Of a stretch of DNA of 64,000 nt, positions 9,218 through 19,886 are shown piece after piece. A program made the translations under genes and the position numbers. Source of the stretch: Pseudodesulfovibrio profundus (lineage in GTDB: Bacteria > Desulfobacterota > Desulfovibrionia > Desulfovibrionales > Desulfovibrionaceae); contig NZ_LT907975.1 in the NCBI RefSeq assembly GCF_900217235.1, forward strand, positions 2,765,001 to 2,829,000. The letters are read 5' to 3'. The notes beneath the pieces were generated by a model, which was given only the letters and a program-made list of their open reading frames with translations, was not told the origin of the DNA and did not search any database. How positions within the stretch are numbered: the stretch's first letter is position 1; every line of letters starts with the position of its first letter.

Positions 9218-10069
9218 CTATGCCGGTCGTTTTTTCACCCAAATCTTGTCACCGCTGGCTGCAATGATTGCCGCCTGCTTGAATTCGCCGCGGCGCATCA
9301 TATCACGCCAGGCGATCTTGAGCCGTTCCAGTTGCAGTTCCCAACGGTCCATGGAGAGTCGTACCATCAGGCCTTTGCCCCCGGCATGGCCGTCGAGATA
9401 AATCTCCACTTCATGGGCCGAGGTCAGTTTGATCCAGGCGGTCTGCGCCTGGGTGAACGGTGTCTGTTTTTCTTCTATCTTGCGTAAAATTCCTTTGAGC
9501 ACGCCGGCGCCATCATCGATGGAGTCAGCTACTTCCAGTATCGGAAGCGAGGCCATCTCGCCGGGATGCATCGGCGCAATCACCGTGCCCGTTGCGTCGG
9601 CAAAGTACAGTCCGTCGCCCTGCCTGATCCAGAATGCCGGGACCTTTTCCGTAACGCTGATGCGCAATCGGTTGGGGAACTCGCGACGGACGGTGGCAGT
9701 CTGTATCCACGGATTTTTTGAAAGCCGGTGCTCAACTTCGCCGACGTTCATCTCAAGGCAGTTCAGCCCGAGGGAGACATCGCCGATGGTGGTGATGTCG
9801 CCTTGTGAGAGGCGGGAGTTGCCGGTCACATGGATTTCCTTGAGCTCGAAATACGAGTGGGAAGTGATATAGCGGTACCCGTACAGCAGGCCGACACCAA
9901 GCACGGCCACGAGTGAGACCGTGAGCAGCAGCATGATGATGCGCACGATGGTCTGGCCTGCACTGGTCAGCTTGGGAACCGACTTGCCCTTTGTCCGGCG
10001 CAATTTGTTGTTGCGCTTGTTGCCAACCTTGAGTCGGCCCTGTTTGTTGCCCATTGTCAGCGTGCTCAC
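9218..10069 (-). CDS. ftsQ: Cell division protein FtsQ
   Basis: Bitopic inner-membrane division protein linking early and late divisome parts; 283 residues. It has a basic cytoplasmic N-terminus (about 45 residues), one membrane segment (residues 48-70) and a periplasmic POTRA domain beginning at YFELKEIHVTGNSRLS. An FtsQ beta-domain follows with the FPNRLRISVTEKVP signature. The GTG start at 10069 overlaps the murB stop by 4 bp and has GGAGG 10 bp upstream. The 124-bp spacer to ftsA holds nothing recognisable. Confidence 0.93.
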   Translation of the reverse strand: MSTLTMGNKQGRLKVGNKRNNKLRRTKGKSVPKLTSAGQTIVRIIMLLLTVSLVAVLGVGLLYGYRYITSHSYFELKEIHVTGNSRLSQGDITTIGDVSLGLNCLEMNVGEVEHRLSKNPWIQTATVRREFPNRLRISVTEKVPAFWIRQGDGLYFADATGTVIAPMHPGEMASLPILEVADSIDDGAGVLKGILRKIEEKQTPFTQAQTAWIKLTSAHEVEIYLDGHAGGKGLMVRLSMDRWELQLERLKIAWRDMMRRGEFKQAAIIAASGDKIWVKKRPA

Positions 10070-10947
10070 AGTACTATGACCTCCGTTTCCAGAGTAACAT
10101 CGAATCGTTTCAGGACAGCGGCCCGAGCCTGATCGAGCAGCTCAAGGGCTTCGACTGCCGTGCCGCCGCCGTGGTTGACGAGAAAATTCGCGTGGATGTC
10201 GGAAAAGCCCATGCCGCCGAGGGTCACACCCTTCATGCCAGCCTGATCCAGCAGCAGTCCGGCGGATTTGTCCGGCGGATTCTTGAACACGCATCCGGCG
10301 GAGCGTGCCGTGACCGGCTGGGTGGCGCGTTTTTTCGAGTAGACATCCTTCATGCCAGCCTGAACCTTGCGCGGCGTGGATTCGCTGAGAATGAACTCGG
10401 CTTCCCAGATCAGGCCTTTGCCCGGAACGACCGGACAGGAAAAGTGACGGTAGCCGAACTCGCAGTCCGAAGCGTCAACCCAGATCAGTCCCGCACCGGG
10501 AGTCCAGATGCGGATGCGGTGAAGCACATCCTTGATCTCGGTGCCGTATGAACCGGCGTTCATGGCGATGCCGCCACCCACGCTGCCGGGAATGCCGGTG
10601 AGGCCTTCCATGCCCGTCAGTCCGGCTTTTTGCGCCCAACCAAGCAGACCGGGAAGGCGCTGGTCCGCGCTGCAACCAACAATCAGCTTGTCGTCGATCT
10701 TTTCAACGCGTTTGGGGCCGTGGCTGGCATCGATGCGGATGAGGGCCATGTCGAGCGGCGTGTCGGATACCAGCAGATTGGTTCCCTCGCCGATGACGAA
10801 TGGGCGAAGGGTTCTTGTGGTCAGGAACTCACTCAGCTCGTCGAGGTCGTGCTCGTTGCGCACCACCACTTCAACCTCGGCGGTTCCGCCAAGGCCCAGA
10901 CTCGTTCTCTCGCTCAAAGAAGGATGGCTTATGAGTTCCAGCGACAT
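10066..10947 (-). CDS. murB: UDP-N-acetylenolpyruvoylglucosamine reductase
   Basis: FAD/NADPH enzyme that makes UDP-N-acetylmuramate; 293 residues. The FAD-binding part shows IGEGTNLLV and the GLTGIPGSVGGGIAMNAGSYG stretch. The catalytic SAGCVFKNP segment is present, with Ser and Cys as in MurB. The C-terminal HANFLVNHGGGTA motif is typical. It starts 3 bp after the murC stop and overlaps ftsQ by 4 bp, so the three are translationally coupled. Confidence 0.97.
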   Translation of the reverse strand: MSLELISHPSLSERTSLGLGGTAEVEVVVRNEHDLDELSEFLTTRTLRPFVIGEGTNLLVSDTPLDMALIRIDASHGPKRVEKIDDKLIVGCSADQRLPGLLGWAQKAGLTGMEGLTGIPGSVGGGIAMNAGSYGTEIKDVLHRIRIWTPGAGLIWVDASDCEFGYRHFSCPVVPGKGLIWEAEFILSESTPRKVQAGMKDVYSKKRATQPVTARSAGCVFKNPPDKSAGLLLDQAGMKGVTLGGMGFSDIHANFLVNHGGGTAVEALELLDQARAAVLKRFDVTLETEVIVL

Positions 10948-10950
10948 TCT

Positions 10951-12393
10951 CTATCCCTCACTTTTCTCGGTTTCATCGTCCTGATTGAGCCAGTTCTCGC
11001 CGATTTTCCAGATGGAACCGGCCCCTTGGGTCATGAACAGATCACCGGGACGCAAGGTGTCCTTGAGGGTCTTTTCCAACTCGTCAAAGTCGGGGAAAAA
11101 TTCCACTTTGGTTTCTGAAACCTGCTTGATGCCCTGAGCCAGTGACAAACCGGAAACGCCCGGGATGGGTGATTCGCTGGCCGGATAAATTTCGGTAAGC
11201 AGCAACAGATCGGCGTCCTTGAACACTTCGCAGAATTCGCCGAACAGGGCCTGTGTTCTGGTGAAACGGTGGGGCTGGAACGCCACAACCAGACGCCGGT
11301 CCGGGTAGCATGCCTTGGCCGTTTCGAGGTTCGCCTTGATTTCTGCGGGATGGTGGCCGTAATCGTCGACAACGATGACGCCTTTGTTTTCGCCCCGACG
11401 CTCGAAACGGCGTCCGACACCGCCGAAGTTGGCGAGGCCGTTGATGATGTCTTCCTTGTCCAGTCCGGCTTCCAGTGCCACGCCGATACAGGCCAGGGCA
11501 TTGAGTACGTTGTGTATACCGGGTTGGGCCACGGTCACTTCGCCCCATTCTTCGCCATCGAGGTAGACCTTGAAGAGCGAGCGCAAGTGGGTGGAAATGA
11601 TTTCGCCGCGCAGTTTGTTCTTGGGACCGAGGCCGTACGTCAGGCAGGGGCGCTTGATGTTCGGCAGGAGGCGCTGCACGCCTTCATCGTCGCCACAGAC
11701 CACGTTCATGCCGTAGAACGGAATGGAGTTCATGAACTGGGTGAACGAGTCGTCAATGGCCTGCAGGTCGTCGTAAAAGTCCATGTGGTCCTTGTCCACG
11801 TTGGTGACCACGGTGATGATGGGGGAGAGCAGCAGGAATGAGCCGTCGGATTCGTCGGCTTCGGCAATCAGGTAGTCGCCATCACCCAGACGGGCATTGG
11901 AACCGTAAATGGAAAGGCGGCCGCCGATGATGACGGTCGGATCGTGATCCGCTTCGGTGAAAATGGTGGCGAGCAGGGAAGTCGTGGTCGTCTTGCCGTG
12001 GGTTCCGGCAACGGCCACGCCCGTGCGCAGGCGCATCAGTTCGGCCAGCATCTCGGCACGTGGGATGATGGGGATGCCGCGCTCTTTCGCTTCGACAATC
12101 TCCGGGTTCTTGTCCGGGATGGCAGTGGACTTGATGAGCACGTCAGCTTCCCCGACGTTCTCGGCACCATGCCCAATAAAGACATTGGCACCCAGTTTCT
12201 CCAGGCGTCGTACTGCGGACGACGCAGAGAGATCGGAGCCGGTGATGTTGAATCCCATGTTGATGAGCACTTCGGCAATGCCGTTCATGCCGGAGCCGCC
12301 AATACCCACCATGTGGATATTGTTCACCCGGGCGCGCATGGCGGGGCATGCTTCGCCGCTGACTGTGAGATAAGGTCCCTGTGCTGCTGCCAT
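10951..12393 (-). CDS. murC: UDP-N-acetylmuramate--L-alanine ligase
   Basis: Mur ligase adding the first amino acid of the peptide stem, using ATP; 480 residues. Motifs seen are [16 protein letters not shown] at the UDP-sugar site, the P-loop [11 protein letters not shown] and the [11 protein letters not shown] segment. The protein starts with about 18 residues not usual for MurC. An internal ATG (MRARVNNIH) would give the classic start, but only the ATG at 12393 has a good ribosome-binding site (GAGGAC). Confidence 0.97.
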   Translation of the reverse strand: MAAAQGPYLTVSGEACPAMRARVNNIHMVGIGGSGMNGIAEVLINMGFNITGSDLSASSAVRRLEKLGANVFIGHGAENVGEADVLIKSTAIPDKNPEIVEAKERGIPIIPRAEMLAELMRLRTGVAVAGTHGKTTTTSLLATIFTEADHDPTVIIGGRLSIYGSNARLGDGDYLIAEADESDGSFLLLSPIITVVTNVDKDHMDFYDDLQAIDDSFTQFMNSIPFYGMNVVCGDDEGVQRLLPNIKRPCLTYGLGPKNKLRGEIISTHLRSLFKVYLDGEEWGEVTVAQPGIHNVLNALACIGVALEAGLDKEDIINGLANFGGVGRRFERRGENKGVIVVDDYGHHPAEIKANLETAKACYPDRRLVVAFQPHRFTRTQALFGEFCEVFKDADLLLLTEIYPASESPIPGVSGLSLAQGIKQVSETKVEFFPDFDELEKTLKDTLRPGDLFMTQGAGSIWKIGENWLNQDDETEKSEG

Positions 12394-12418
12394 AATACTG
12401 TCCTCTTCGACCGCCCGA

Positions 12419-13498
12419 TCAGGCGATCATTTCCTGTAAACCCGAAGCTATATCGGCGGCGGCGTGTTTCTTTGCGAAACCGCGAGCCGCTGTTTCCATG
12501 GTTGAGAGGCGATCGGGGTTGCCGAGCAACTCCATCGCCATATGGGCCAGGCTGTCCCCGGACATCCCTTTTTGCGGGAGAAGGACGGCTGCGCCGATGT
12601 CGACCATGGCTTTGGCGTTCATTGTTTGATGATCATGCGTTGCGTGGGGGAAAGGCACGAAAATGGCCGGAACCCCTGCTGCCGCTATTTCAAAAACCGT
12701 TGTGGCACCGGCCCGGCAAATCACCAGATCGGCTTTGGCGTATTCGTCCGCCATGTTGTCTATAAATCCGTGAACCTGCGCCGGGTCCGCTTTGGCGGTT
12801 TCATAGGAGGCGCGAACACGTTGAAAATCCTGTTTTCCGGCTTGATGGACCAGCTCAATTCCGGCCTCCATGAGCAGAGGCAAACCGTCGATGATGGCGT
12901 CATTAATGGGACGTGCGCCCTGACTGCCGCCAAGGACCAGAATTCGCTTACCGGCGGCGCGGTCTTTTCGCTTGTCCCCAACAGCAATGATTGCGTCGCG
13001 AACCGGATTGCCGACCAAGCGGGTCTTTCCGGCTGGGAAAACACCCTTGGCGTCCGGGAAGCTGAGGAACACACGGCGAACCACTTTGCCGAGTACCTTG
13101 TTGGTGACGCCCGGAACAGAGTTCTGTTCGTGAACAGCGGTCGGGATGGCTTGCAGGGCTGCCGCGAACACCGGACAGAAACCGGCATAGCCGCCGAAGC
13201 CGATAACGGCTTCCGGCTTGAAATCGCGAACCGCTTTCATTGCCTTGGGCAGACCGGTTGCGAGCCAGCCGAGGCCGGAGAGCAGGCCGGAAATGCCGCG
13301 ACCGACAATACCTTTGGCTGGAAGTTCCTGAAATTCGATACCGTGCGCACGGGCGAGGTCGCCTTCGGGACCGGAGCCGCCCATGAACAGGATTGCCGCA
13401 TCCGGGTTCCGCCGGCGCAGCTCGTCTGCCAGGGCCAGAGCCGGGAAGATGTGGCCGCCAGTTCCGCCGGTGGTGATGATGACGCGATTCATGCTCAT
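12419..13498 (-). CDS. murG: Lipid II synthase MurG
   Basis: GT28 glycosyltransferase that adds GlcNAc to lipid I at the inner face of the membrane; 359 residues. The N-terminal [14 protein letters not shown] loop and the donor-site sequence [23 protein letters not shown] are diagnostic. The ATG overlaps the ftsW stop by 4 bp (ATGA). It lies between ftsW and murC as in most dcw clusters. Confidence 0.97.
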   Translation of the reverse strand: MSMNRVIITTGGTGGHIFPALALADELRRRNPDAAILFMGGSGPEGDLARAHGIEFQELPAKGIVGRGISGLLSGLGWLATGLPKAMKAVRDFKPEAVIGFGGYAGFCPVFAAALQAIPTAVHEQNSVPGVTNKVLGKVVRRVFLSFPDAKGVFPAGKTRLVGNPVRDAIIAVGDKRKDRAAGKRILVLGGSQGARPINDAIIDGLPLLMEAGIELVHQAGKQDFQRVRASYETAKADPAQVHGFIDNMADEYAKADLVICRAGATTVFEIAAAGVPAIFVPFPHATHDHQTMNAKAMVDIGAAVLLPQKGMSGDSLAHMAMELLGNPDRLSTMETAARGFAKKHAAADIASGLQEMIA

Positions 13499-14619
13499 TG
13501 TTTTGCCGTCCTTGACAAGTTGAGCAGAATGCCTGCGCAGATGAGTGAAACGGTCAGACTGGAGCCGCCGTAGCTGATGAACGGCATGGCAACGCCCTTG
13601 GGCGGAACGGTTCCGAGCACCACGGCCAGATTGAGGATCATACCCAGAGCGATGATGCAGGTGACGCCGAAGCCGGTGAATCTATCCTGCAGGTCTTCCT
13701 GTTGGAACGTGACGCGGAATGCGCGCCACAGGAAGAAGCCGATGGCAATGAAGAACAGGGACATGCCGACGAAGCCCAATTCCTCGCCGACCACGGCCAT
13801 GATGAAGTCGTTGTGCGCTTCGGGAAGGAAGAACAGCTTTTGTTTTCCTGCGCCGATGCCGGTGCCGAAGATACGGCCCGATCCAAAGGCGTACAAGGAC
13901 TGGACCAACTGGTAGCCCTCGTTTTGCGCCGAAGCAAAGGGATCAAGGAAGGCGGTCCAACGCTTGAGGCGGTAGGGGGATGACGAAATAAGCAGCCATC
14001 CTGCACCACCGGCAAAAATCATGGAAAGCAGCAGGTAGCTGAGTCGGGTGCCGCCGACCAGACACATGAAGAACAGCAAACCGGACAGCACCACTGCGCC
14101 GCCAAAGTCCGGCTGGAGCAGGAGCAGACCGCACAGGAAACCGGTGACGATGAACGGCGGCAGGAAGCCCACCGAGAATGTCTGAACCATGTCCTGTTTT
14201 CTGGCGAAGAAGTACGCGAGATACAGTACCAGTGCGACCTTGGCGTATTCCAGCGGCTGGAGGTTGACCGGCCCGAGGTTGATCCAGCGGCTGGCACCGT
14301 TGACGTTGACGCCCAGGGGCGAGAGGCACAGGCCGAGCATCACGATGGCCCCGGCCACCCAGAGGTAGGTCAGCCCGTAGAGGATCTTTCGCGGCAATTG
14401 CATGCAGATGAGCATGGCGGCAATGCCTACGCAACTGAACATCAACTGGCGTTTGAAGAAGAAATATTTGTCGTCGTACACGCGCTCGGCCATGATGCCG
14501 CTGGAGGACAGCACCATGATCAGACCGAAACCGCACAGCAGCAGGGTGATCATCAGCAGCCAGGGATCAATCTTGCCCATTGGGGCGGTATGCTTTTTGG
14601 CGTTTAGCTGATTGCTCAT
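13495..14619 (-). CDS. ftsW: Lipid II polymerase FtsW (SEDS family)
   Basis: Multi-spanning peptidoglycan polymerase of the divisome; 374 residues with about ten hydrophobic segments. Family motifs seen are the ASRWINLGP loop, the FLDPFASAQNEGYQLVQSL stretch around the catalytic Asp, and GVAMPFISYGGSS near the C-terminus. The start overlaps the murD stop by 4 bp and its stop overlaps murG. Its partner transpeptidase FtsI is in the same cluster. Confidence 0.97.
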   Translation of the reverse strand: MSNQLNAKKHTAPMGKIDPWLLMITLLLCGFGLIMVLSSSGIMAERVYDDKYFFFKRQLMFSCVGIAAMLICMQLPRKILYGLTYLWVAGAIVMLGLCLSPLGVNVNGASRWINLGPVNLQPLEYAKVALVLYLAYFFARKQDMVQTFSVGFLPPFIVTGFLCGLLLLQPDFGGAVVLSGLLFFMCLVGGTRLSYLLLSMIFAGGAGWLLISSSPYRLKRWTAFLDPFASAQNEGYQLVQSLYAFGSGRIFGTGIGAGKQKLFFLPEAHNDFIMAVVGEELGFVGMSLFFIAIGFFLWRAFRVTFQQEDLQDRFTGFGVTCIIALGMILNLAVVLGTVPPKGVAMPFISYGGSSLTVSLICAGILLNLSRTAKQ

Positions 14620-15929
14620 GTCAGCTCCTTCACGGCGCGTTTGAAGTCGTCGCCGCGATGACCGTAACTGTTGTACTGGTCAAAGCTGGCCGTAGCCGGG
14701 GAAAGCAGGACCACATCGCCTTTGCGGGCATCGGAAGCCAGCCGCTTGACGGCCTGACCGAGTGTCTCGTCCCAGGTCACCGGGAATGACTTGGACAGAA
14801 CCGGCTCGAAAATGTCGCGGCTGCCACCGAACAGTCCAATGTGGACCACGCGGTCTTTGACTGCCTTGGCAAAGCCTTCCACATCGCCGCCTTTCCAGAC
14901 GCCGCCCATGAGCAGCCTGATGGGACGATCAAACGCGTTGACCGCGGCCATGACGGCATCAAGTGTCGTGGCCTTGGAATCATCCACGTACAGCACCCCG
15001 TCGATTTCCTCCACCGGCTCGATGCGGTGGGACAGGGGCTTGAAATTCCTGATGGCTTCGGCTGCCTGCTCTTCGGTGATGCCGAAACGTTTCACTGCCT
15101 GCCAGGCGGCTTCCACGTTGGAGCGGTTGTGCTCGCCCGGGAGATAGGGGGCTTCGAAACGGTCGGTGGGACCGAACCATTCGACATGGGCGTTGGTGAA
15201 TCCGCGTCCATCATAGTTCTCATCCAGAACGGGCTTGACCGACTCGTGAATCAGCGCAGTGCCTTCACCAGTCATCTGGCTGAAGAGCATCAGCTTTGCC
15301 TCAAGGTACTCTTCCATGGATTCATGGTAGTCCAGATGATTGGCTGCAAAGTTCAGGAGGACGCCAACGTGCGGCTGGAACTGGCGGCAGTTCTGCAACT
15401 GGAAGCTGGAGACCTCCAGCACGATGACTTCTGCCGGTTCCATGTCCAGCAGGTACTCGCACAGGGGTGTGCCGATGTTGCCGCCGGTGAAAACCTTGCG
15501 ACCTGCGTGCTCGAATATTTCGCTGACCAGTGTGGTGGTCGTCGTTTTCCCATTGGTGCCGGTGATGGCGAGGATCGGCGCTTCGATAAACCATGATGCG
15601 AATTCCAACTCGGCCACGATATTGACGGCAGGTACGTCTTCCAGCGCATGGGCCATCTTTTTAACGGGTACGCCCGGTGACAGCACGACGATGTCGGCAT
15701 CGGAGAAATGCGACTTCTCGTGCTCACCCGTGATCAGCTCCACCTTGCCCTTGAGATCGCCCAGGACGGTATCGGATACCTTTTCATTGCGATCCACCAC
15801 GCGCACGTGCGCGCCCAGCACATCAAGAAGACGGGCGGCGGCCAGGCCGGATTTGCCTGCTCCTACGACCACTCCCTGCTTGCCGGAGAGGATGGACTCA
15901 TCAATGAATTTGCGGACGATACGATTCAC
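14616..15929 (-). CDS. murD: UDP-N-acetylmuramoylalanine--D-glutamate ligase
   Basis: Mur ligase adding D-glutamate; 437 residues. The N-terminal VVGAGKSGLAAARLL dinucleotide-like fold, the P-loop ITGTNGKTTTTTL and the VDDSKATTLDAVMAA motif are present. The GTG start at 15929 follows GAGGTAG and lies just after the mraY stop. It is coupled to ftsW downstream by a 4-bp overlap. Confidence 0.97.
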   Translation of the reverse strand: MNRIVRKFIDESILSGKQGVVVGAGKSGLAAARLLDVLGAHVRVVDRNEKVSDTVLGDLKGKVELITGEHEKSHFSDADIVVLSPGVPVKKMAHALEDVPAVNIVAELEFASWFIEAPILAITGTNGKTTTTTLVSEIFEHAGRKVFTGGNIGTPLCEYLLDMEPAEVIVLEVSSFQLQNCRQFQPHVGVLLNFAANHLDYHESMEEYLEAKLMLFSQMTGEGTALIHESVKPVLDENYDGRGFTNAHVEWFGPTDRFEAPYLPGEHNRSNVEAAWQAVKRFGITEEQAAEAIRNFKPLSHRIEPVEEIDGVLYVDDSKATTLDAVMAAVNAFDRPIRLLMGGVWKGGDVEGFAKAVKDRVVHIGLFGGSRDIFEPVLSKSFPVTWDETLGQAVKRLASDARKGDVVLLSPATASFDQYNSYGHRGDDFKRAVKELT

Positions 15930-15933
15930 GGGA

Positions 15934-17010
15934 CTACCTCAGTTTCAGTGTGGACAGGGCCATCAGGGCCATGAGTATGGACAGAATCCAGAACCGGACG
16001 ATGATCTTGGATTCCGGGATGCCTTTGAGTTCAAAGTGGTGATGGAGCGGGGCCATCATGAAGATGCGTTTGCCGCCGGTGAGCTTGAAATACCCCACCT
16101 GCAGGATGACCGAGAGGGTCTCGAAAACGAAGACGCCGCCCACGATGGCCAGCAGGAGTTCCTGTTTGGCAAGAACCGCCACGAAGCCGAGCGCACCGCC
16201 AAGGGACAGCGATCCGACGTCACCCATGAAGACCTGTGCCGGGTGGGCGTTGAACCAGAGAAAGCCTAGTCCGGCGCCGACCATGGCACCGCAGAACACG
16301 GTGACTTCACCAATGCCCTGGATGTTCTGGATGGCGAGATATTCCGCCATCTGCGCATGGCCCGACACGTAGATGAAGATGGCGAAGCAGGCCATGGCCA
16401 CGATCATGGGGCCGATGGCGAGTCCGTCCAGTCCGTCTGTCAGGTTCACGGCGTTGCTTGCGCCCACCATCACGATCATGGCGAAGGGCAGGTAGAACCA
16501 GCCGAGGTCGGGATTGAAGTTCTTGAAGAACGGCACGGAAAGCTCTGTCGAGTAGGCCGGTTGCTGGATGAGTAGATACAGTGCGGCACCGGCCACCAAA
16601 CATTGCCAGAAAAATTTGGACTTGGCGGAAAGCCCTTCGTTCTGTCGCCTGATGACTTTGGTATAGTCGTCGGCAAATCCAACGGCACCGAACCCGACGA
16701 AGACCAGCATGGTCAGCCAGACATAAATATTGGTCAGGTCGCCCCAGAGCAGAGTGGATACGACAACAGATATGATGATCATGATGCCGCCCATGGTGGG
16801 GGTGCCCTGCTTGGCCTGATGCTTGGGGCCATCTTCCTGAATGTACTGGCCGCACTTGATGCGCTGGAGCCAGCGGATCATGGCCGGTCCGAACAGGATC
16901 GAAATGATCAGCGCGGTGAGCAGTGCCCAGACCGAGCGGAACGTGATGTACCGAAAAACGTTGAGTACGCCGACTTCAGAGGCGAGCGGTGCGAGTATGT
17001 TGTAAATCAT
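15934..17010 (-). CDS. mraY: Phospho-N-acetylmuramoyl-pentapeptide transferase
   Basis: Integral membrane enzyme that makes lipid I from UDP-MurNAc-pentapeptide and undecaprenyl phosphate; 358 residues, about ten membrane segments. Diagnostic motifs are [10 protein letters not shown], the [10 protein letters not shown] segment with the catalytic Asp pair, and [14 protein letters not shown]. The ATG at 17010 shares one base with the murF stop (TAATG) and has GAGGAG upstream. A longer reading from 17139 would run through murF and is rejected. Confidence 0.97.
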   Translation of the reverse strand: MIYNILAPLASEVGVLNVFRYITFRSVWALLTALIISILFGPAMIRWLQRIKCGQYIQEDGPKHQAKQGTPTMGGIMIIISVVVSTLLWGDLTNIYVWLTMLVFVGFGAVGFADDYTKVIRRQNEGLSAKSKFFWQCLVAGAALYLLIQQPAYSTELSVPFFKNFNPDLGWFYLPFAMIVMVGASNAVNLTDGLDGLAIGPMIVAMACFAIFIYVSGHAQMAEYLAIQNIQGIGEVTVFCGAMVGAGLGFLWFNAHPAQVFMGDVGSLSLGGALGFVAVLAKQELLLAIVGGVFVFETLSVILQVGYFKLTGGKRIFMMAPLHHHFELKGIPESKIIVRFWILSILMALMALSTLKLR

Positions 17011-18398
17011 TACTTCTTCTCCTCGGTTCCCGCTTTGCAGCCGAGCTCCCTGCTCAGGAGATTGGCGTATGTTTCCATGGAAAGTGAGCGCGAACCCTTG
17101 ACCAGTGCTACCGCGCCGGTCAGCCCCAGGGCCTGCCACTTCTTGATGAACGTTTCCGTATCCTTCAGTTCGGTGATGACACCGCCGTACCCGGCTGCCA
17201 CATCATCGAGGTGGTCGCCTTTGTAGAAAAGTGCTTTGGGAGCGATCTCCGCAGCCAGTTTGCCAAGCTTCACATGCTGCTCAACGGCTTCTTCGCCCAG
17301 TTCGCGCATGTCGCCCAGAACCAGAACGAGCGGGCGTTCTCCTGCCATATTGGCAGCCGCCTTGATGGATCGTTCCATGGAAAGCGGATTGGCGTTGTAT
17401 GTGTCGTCGATGACCATGAAATTGCCACCGGACTTGCAGCAGAATCGCTGACTGTCTGGCTCGATGGCCTGGACGCCATTGATCACATCGTCGCGGCCCA
17501 GTCCGAGCTGGTGCGCGGTGGCAGCAACACAGGCCAGGTTCTCAGCGTAGTGCTCGCCGCAGAAAGGAGCGGTCATCTCGCTGTCGCCTTCCGGGGTCTT
17601 GAGCCGGAAACGTCCCCATCCTTCAGACTCAGCTCCGAGATAGGATGCGGCAAAATCGGCGTCTTCAAAATTCTGTGTCGAGAATCCTACGGGTGCATTG
17701 TTTATTTCCCGGGCAGCATCCCACAGCATGGGATAATCCATGGATACGACTGCTGAACCGGCCTGGCGCACATAGCGGAGCAGGGCGGTCTTGGCCTGCG
17801 CTACACCGGCCATGTCGCCCAGTCCTTCCAGGTGGCCGTGACCGATGTTGGTGATCACTGCCACATCCGGGCTGGCGATGGGGGCCAGCTCTTCCATGTC
17901 GCCACGGACTGAAATTCCCAGCTCCATGATCCACCAATCCTGGTTGCAGGTGCCTTTGAGCATGGACATGGGCAGGCCGATCTGGTTGTTGAAGTTGCGA
18001 TAGTTTTTGGCTGCGGTGTGTTTTTGCGACACCACGGCAAAGAGCATTTCCTTGACCGTGGTCTTTCCGGCAGTCCCGGTGACAGCCACCAGTCGCGCAC
18101 CACACATGTCGCGCCAGCAGGCGGCAATGCGTCCAAGCGCCTCAGTGGTGTCGCGGACCATGATGACCGGCACGTCGACATCGACCACTCGCGATGCCAC
18201 AACGGCTGCGGCCCCTTGGCGCTCCGCCTGGTGGGCGAACTCGTGCCCGTCGAAATTCGCGCCGTCGATGCAGAAAAAGAGGTCGCCCTCATACACGGTG
18301 CGACTATCTGTCTGCACCGAGTTGATGGTGACTTTTTCGTGCCCCTCTTCGGACATGCCGCTCAGGCAGCGTTCCACATCGGCCAATGTTAAATTCAC
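17010..18398 (-). CDS. murF: UDP-MurNAc-tripeptide--D-Ala-D-Ala ligase
   Basis: Mur ligase that adds the D-Ala-D-Ala dipeptide to finish the stem peptide; 462 residues. The P-loop is [14 protein letters not shown]. The [17 protein letters not shown] segment marks the C-terminal domain. The GTG start at 18398 overlaps the murE stop by 4 bp, and the stop overlaps mraY by one base. No ddl gene is present in this cluster, so D-Ala-D-Ala must be made from elsewhere. Confidence 0.96.
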   Translation of the reverse strand: MNLTLADVERCLSGMSEEGHEKVTINSVQTDSRTVYEGDLFFCIDGANFDGHEFAHQAERQGAAAVVASRVVDVDVPVIMVRDTTEALGRIAACWRDMCGARLVAVTGTAGKTTVKEMLFAVVSQKHTAAKNYRNFNNQIGLPMSMLKGTCNQDWWIMELGISVRGDMEELAPIASPDVAVITNIGHGHLEGLGDMAGVAQAKTALLRYVRQAGSAVVSMDYPMLWDAAREINNAPVGFSTQNFEDADFAASYLGAESEGWGRFRLKTPEGDSEMTAPFCGEHYAENLACVAATAHQLGLGRDDVINGVQAIEPDSQRFCCKSGGNFMVIDDTYNANPLSMERSIKAAANMAGERPLVLVLGDMRELGEEAVEQHVKLGKLAAEIAPKALFYKGDHLDDVAAGYGGVITELKDTETFIKKWQALGLTGAVALVKGSRSLSMETYANLLSRELGCKAGTEEKK

Positions 18399-19867
18399 GA
18401 ATAAACTTCCTTGATGACTTCGGCGGTCACGTCCTTGTCGAGGAACGGAATCTTGCCGGTCTTTATTGTTTGTCTGGGTTCATGGCCCCGTCCGGCGATC
18501 AGCAGCACATCGCCTGTACGCATTTCACGCACGGCCATTTCGATGGCGGTCCGGCGGTCGGGGTGTTCTATGATTTTGTCAACGCCTTTGAGTCCCGGGC
18601 GGATATCGTCCATGATCCGTTCCGGATCTTCGGACCGGGGATTATCGGAGGTCATGACCGCCACATCTGCGTAGCGGGCCACGGCCTCGCCCATGAGGGG
18701 GCGTTTAGTGCGGTCGCGGTCGCCACCGCAGCCGAACAGGGTGATCAACCGCTTGAAGTCGAGGGCCTTGAGCGTCTGCTGTACACTTTCAAGGGCATCG
18801 GATGTGTGAGCGAAATCAACGAAGATATCAAGCCCTTTGTCGTTCACCACGCGCTCCAGTCGTCCGGGGACGCCGGGGAACTCGCTTGAGGCGCGCATGT
18901 GCTTGCAGTTGAGGCCCAGTTGGAAACAGACAGCCTGAGCAGCCATGATATTCATGGCGTTGAATTCACCAATGAGCGGCGAGTGGATAGTCCAGCTCTT
19001 GCCTTTGTAGGTGCTCTCCAGCTCGATGCCTTTGCCGTCCATGGATACGATGCGGCCCTGTACCATTTCACGGTTGCCGACTTCCTGTCGGACAATGGCG
19101 GTATCGCCGATGCCGTAACCTATGGAGTCGGGGCATTCCTTGAGCAACTGGCGGCCATGGGGGTCATTGTAGTTGATGACGTTGGCCTTGTTCTCCAGCG
19201 GGTAGTCCTTGAAGAGTTTTGCCTTGGCTTCGAAGTAGGTTTCCATTTCGCCGTGATAATCGAGATGGTCCTGAGTGAGATTGGTAAAAATGCCAGCCGC
19301 GAAATCCAGACCTGCCACGCGATATTGTTCGAGGGCGTGCGAAGAGACTTCCATCAGGACGATATCCACATCCGCTTTCTTCATGTTGTAGATCAGCTCA
19401 TGGATCATCCAGCAGTCGGGCGTGGTCAGGGTCGCTTCGATCTCGAAGCCGGGCCAGCGGTAACTCACCGTGCCGAGGACACCGACCTTGAGGCCGCTGG
19501 CGGCCAGCAGGTGTTCAATGATGTAGGTCGTGGTGGTCTTGCCGTTGGTACCGGTAATGCCGACCAGTTTCACTTCTCGATCAGGAAGGTGGAAATGGGC
19601 GCGGGCCAGTTCGCCTAGGGCGATGGCGGGATTCTCGTGGTAGACCACCTGGGCGCGATCTTCGACAACGGGTGCGACTTCGTCACGAGCAGTCTTTGGT
19701 GCGATGATGAATTGCGCTCCGTTGTCCAGTGCGGCAGGGATGTAATCGATACCACGCACGGCGGTTCCCGGCATGGCCACGAAGCATTCCCCTTCCTGCA
19801 CCTTGCGAGAGTCCGTACGGACCATAAGTCCTTTGCCGGCTTTGTTGAGCAGTTCCTTGAAATCCAT
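18395..19867 (-). CDS. murE: UDP-MurNAc-tripeptide synthetase MurE, diaminopimelate type
   Basis: Mur ligase adding the third stem residue; 490 residues. The P-loop is GITGTNGKTTTTYI and the carbamylated-Lys region is also visible. The motif DNPRSEDP is the signature that recognises meso-diaminopimelate rather than lysine, in keeping with a Gram-negative wall. The ATG at 19867 is used; AAGGTGGG lies upstream and the start is 20 bp after ftsI. A longer reading from 19939 would overlap ftsI and lacks support. Confidence 0.96.
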   Translation of the reverse strand: MDFKELLNKAGKGLMVRTDSRKVQEGECFVAMPGTAVRGIDYIPAALDNGAQFIIAPKTARDEVAPVVEDRAQVVYHENPAIALGELARAHFHLPDREVKLVGITGTNGKTTTTYIIEHLLAASGLKVGVLGTVSYRWPGFEIEATLTTPDCWMIHELIYNMKKADVDIVLMEVSSHALEQYRVAGLDFAAGIFTNLTQDHLDYHGEMETYFEAKAKLFKDYPLENKANVINYNDPHGRQLLKECPDSIGYGIGDTAIVRQEVGNREMVQGRIVSMDGKGIELESTYKGKSWTIHSPLIGEFNAMNIMAAQAVCFQLGLNCKHMRASSEFPGVPGRLERVVNDKGLDIFVDFAHTSDALESVQQTLKALDFKRLITLFGCGGDRDRTKRPLMGEAVARYADVAVMTSDNPRSEDPERIMDDIRPGLKGVDKIIEHPDRRTAIEMAVREMRTGDVLLIAGRGHEPRQTIKTGKIPFLDKDVTAEVIKEVYS

Positions 19868-19886
19868 TACGCCCACCTTTTTCTGA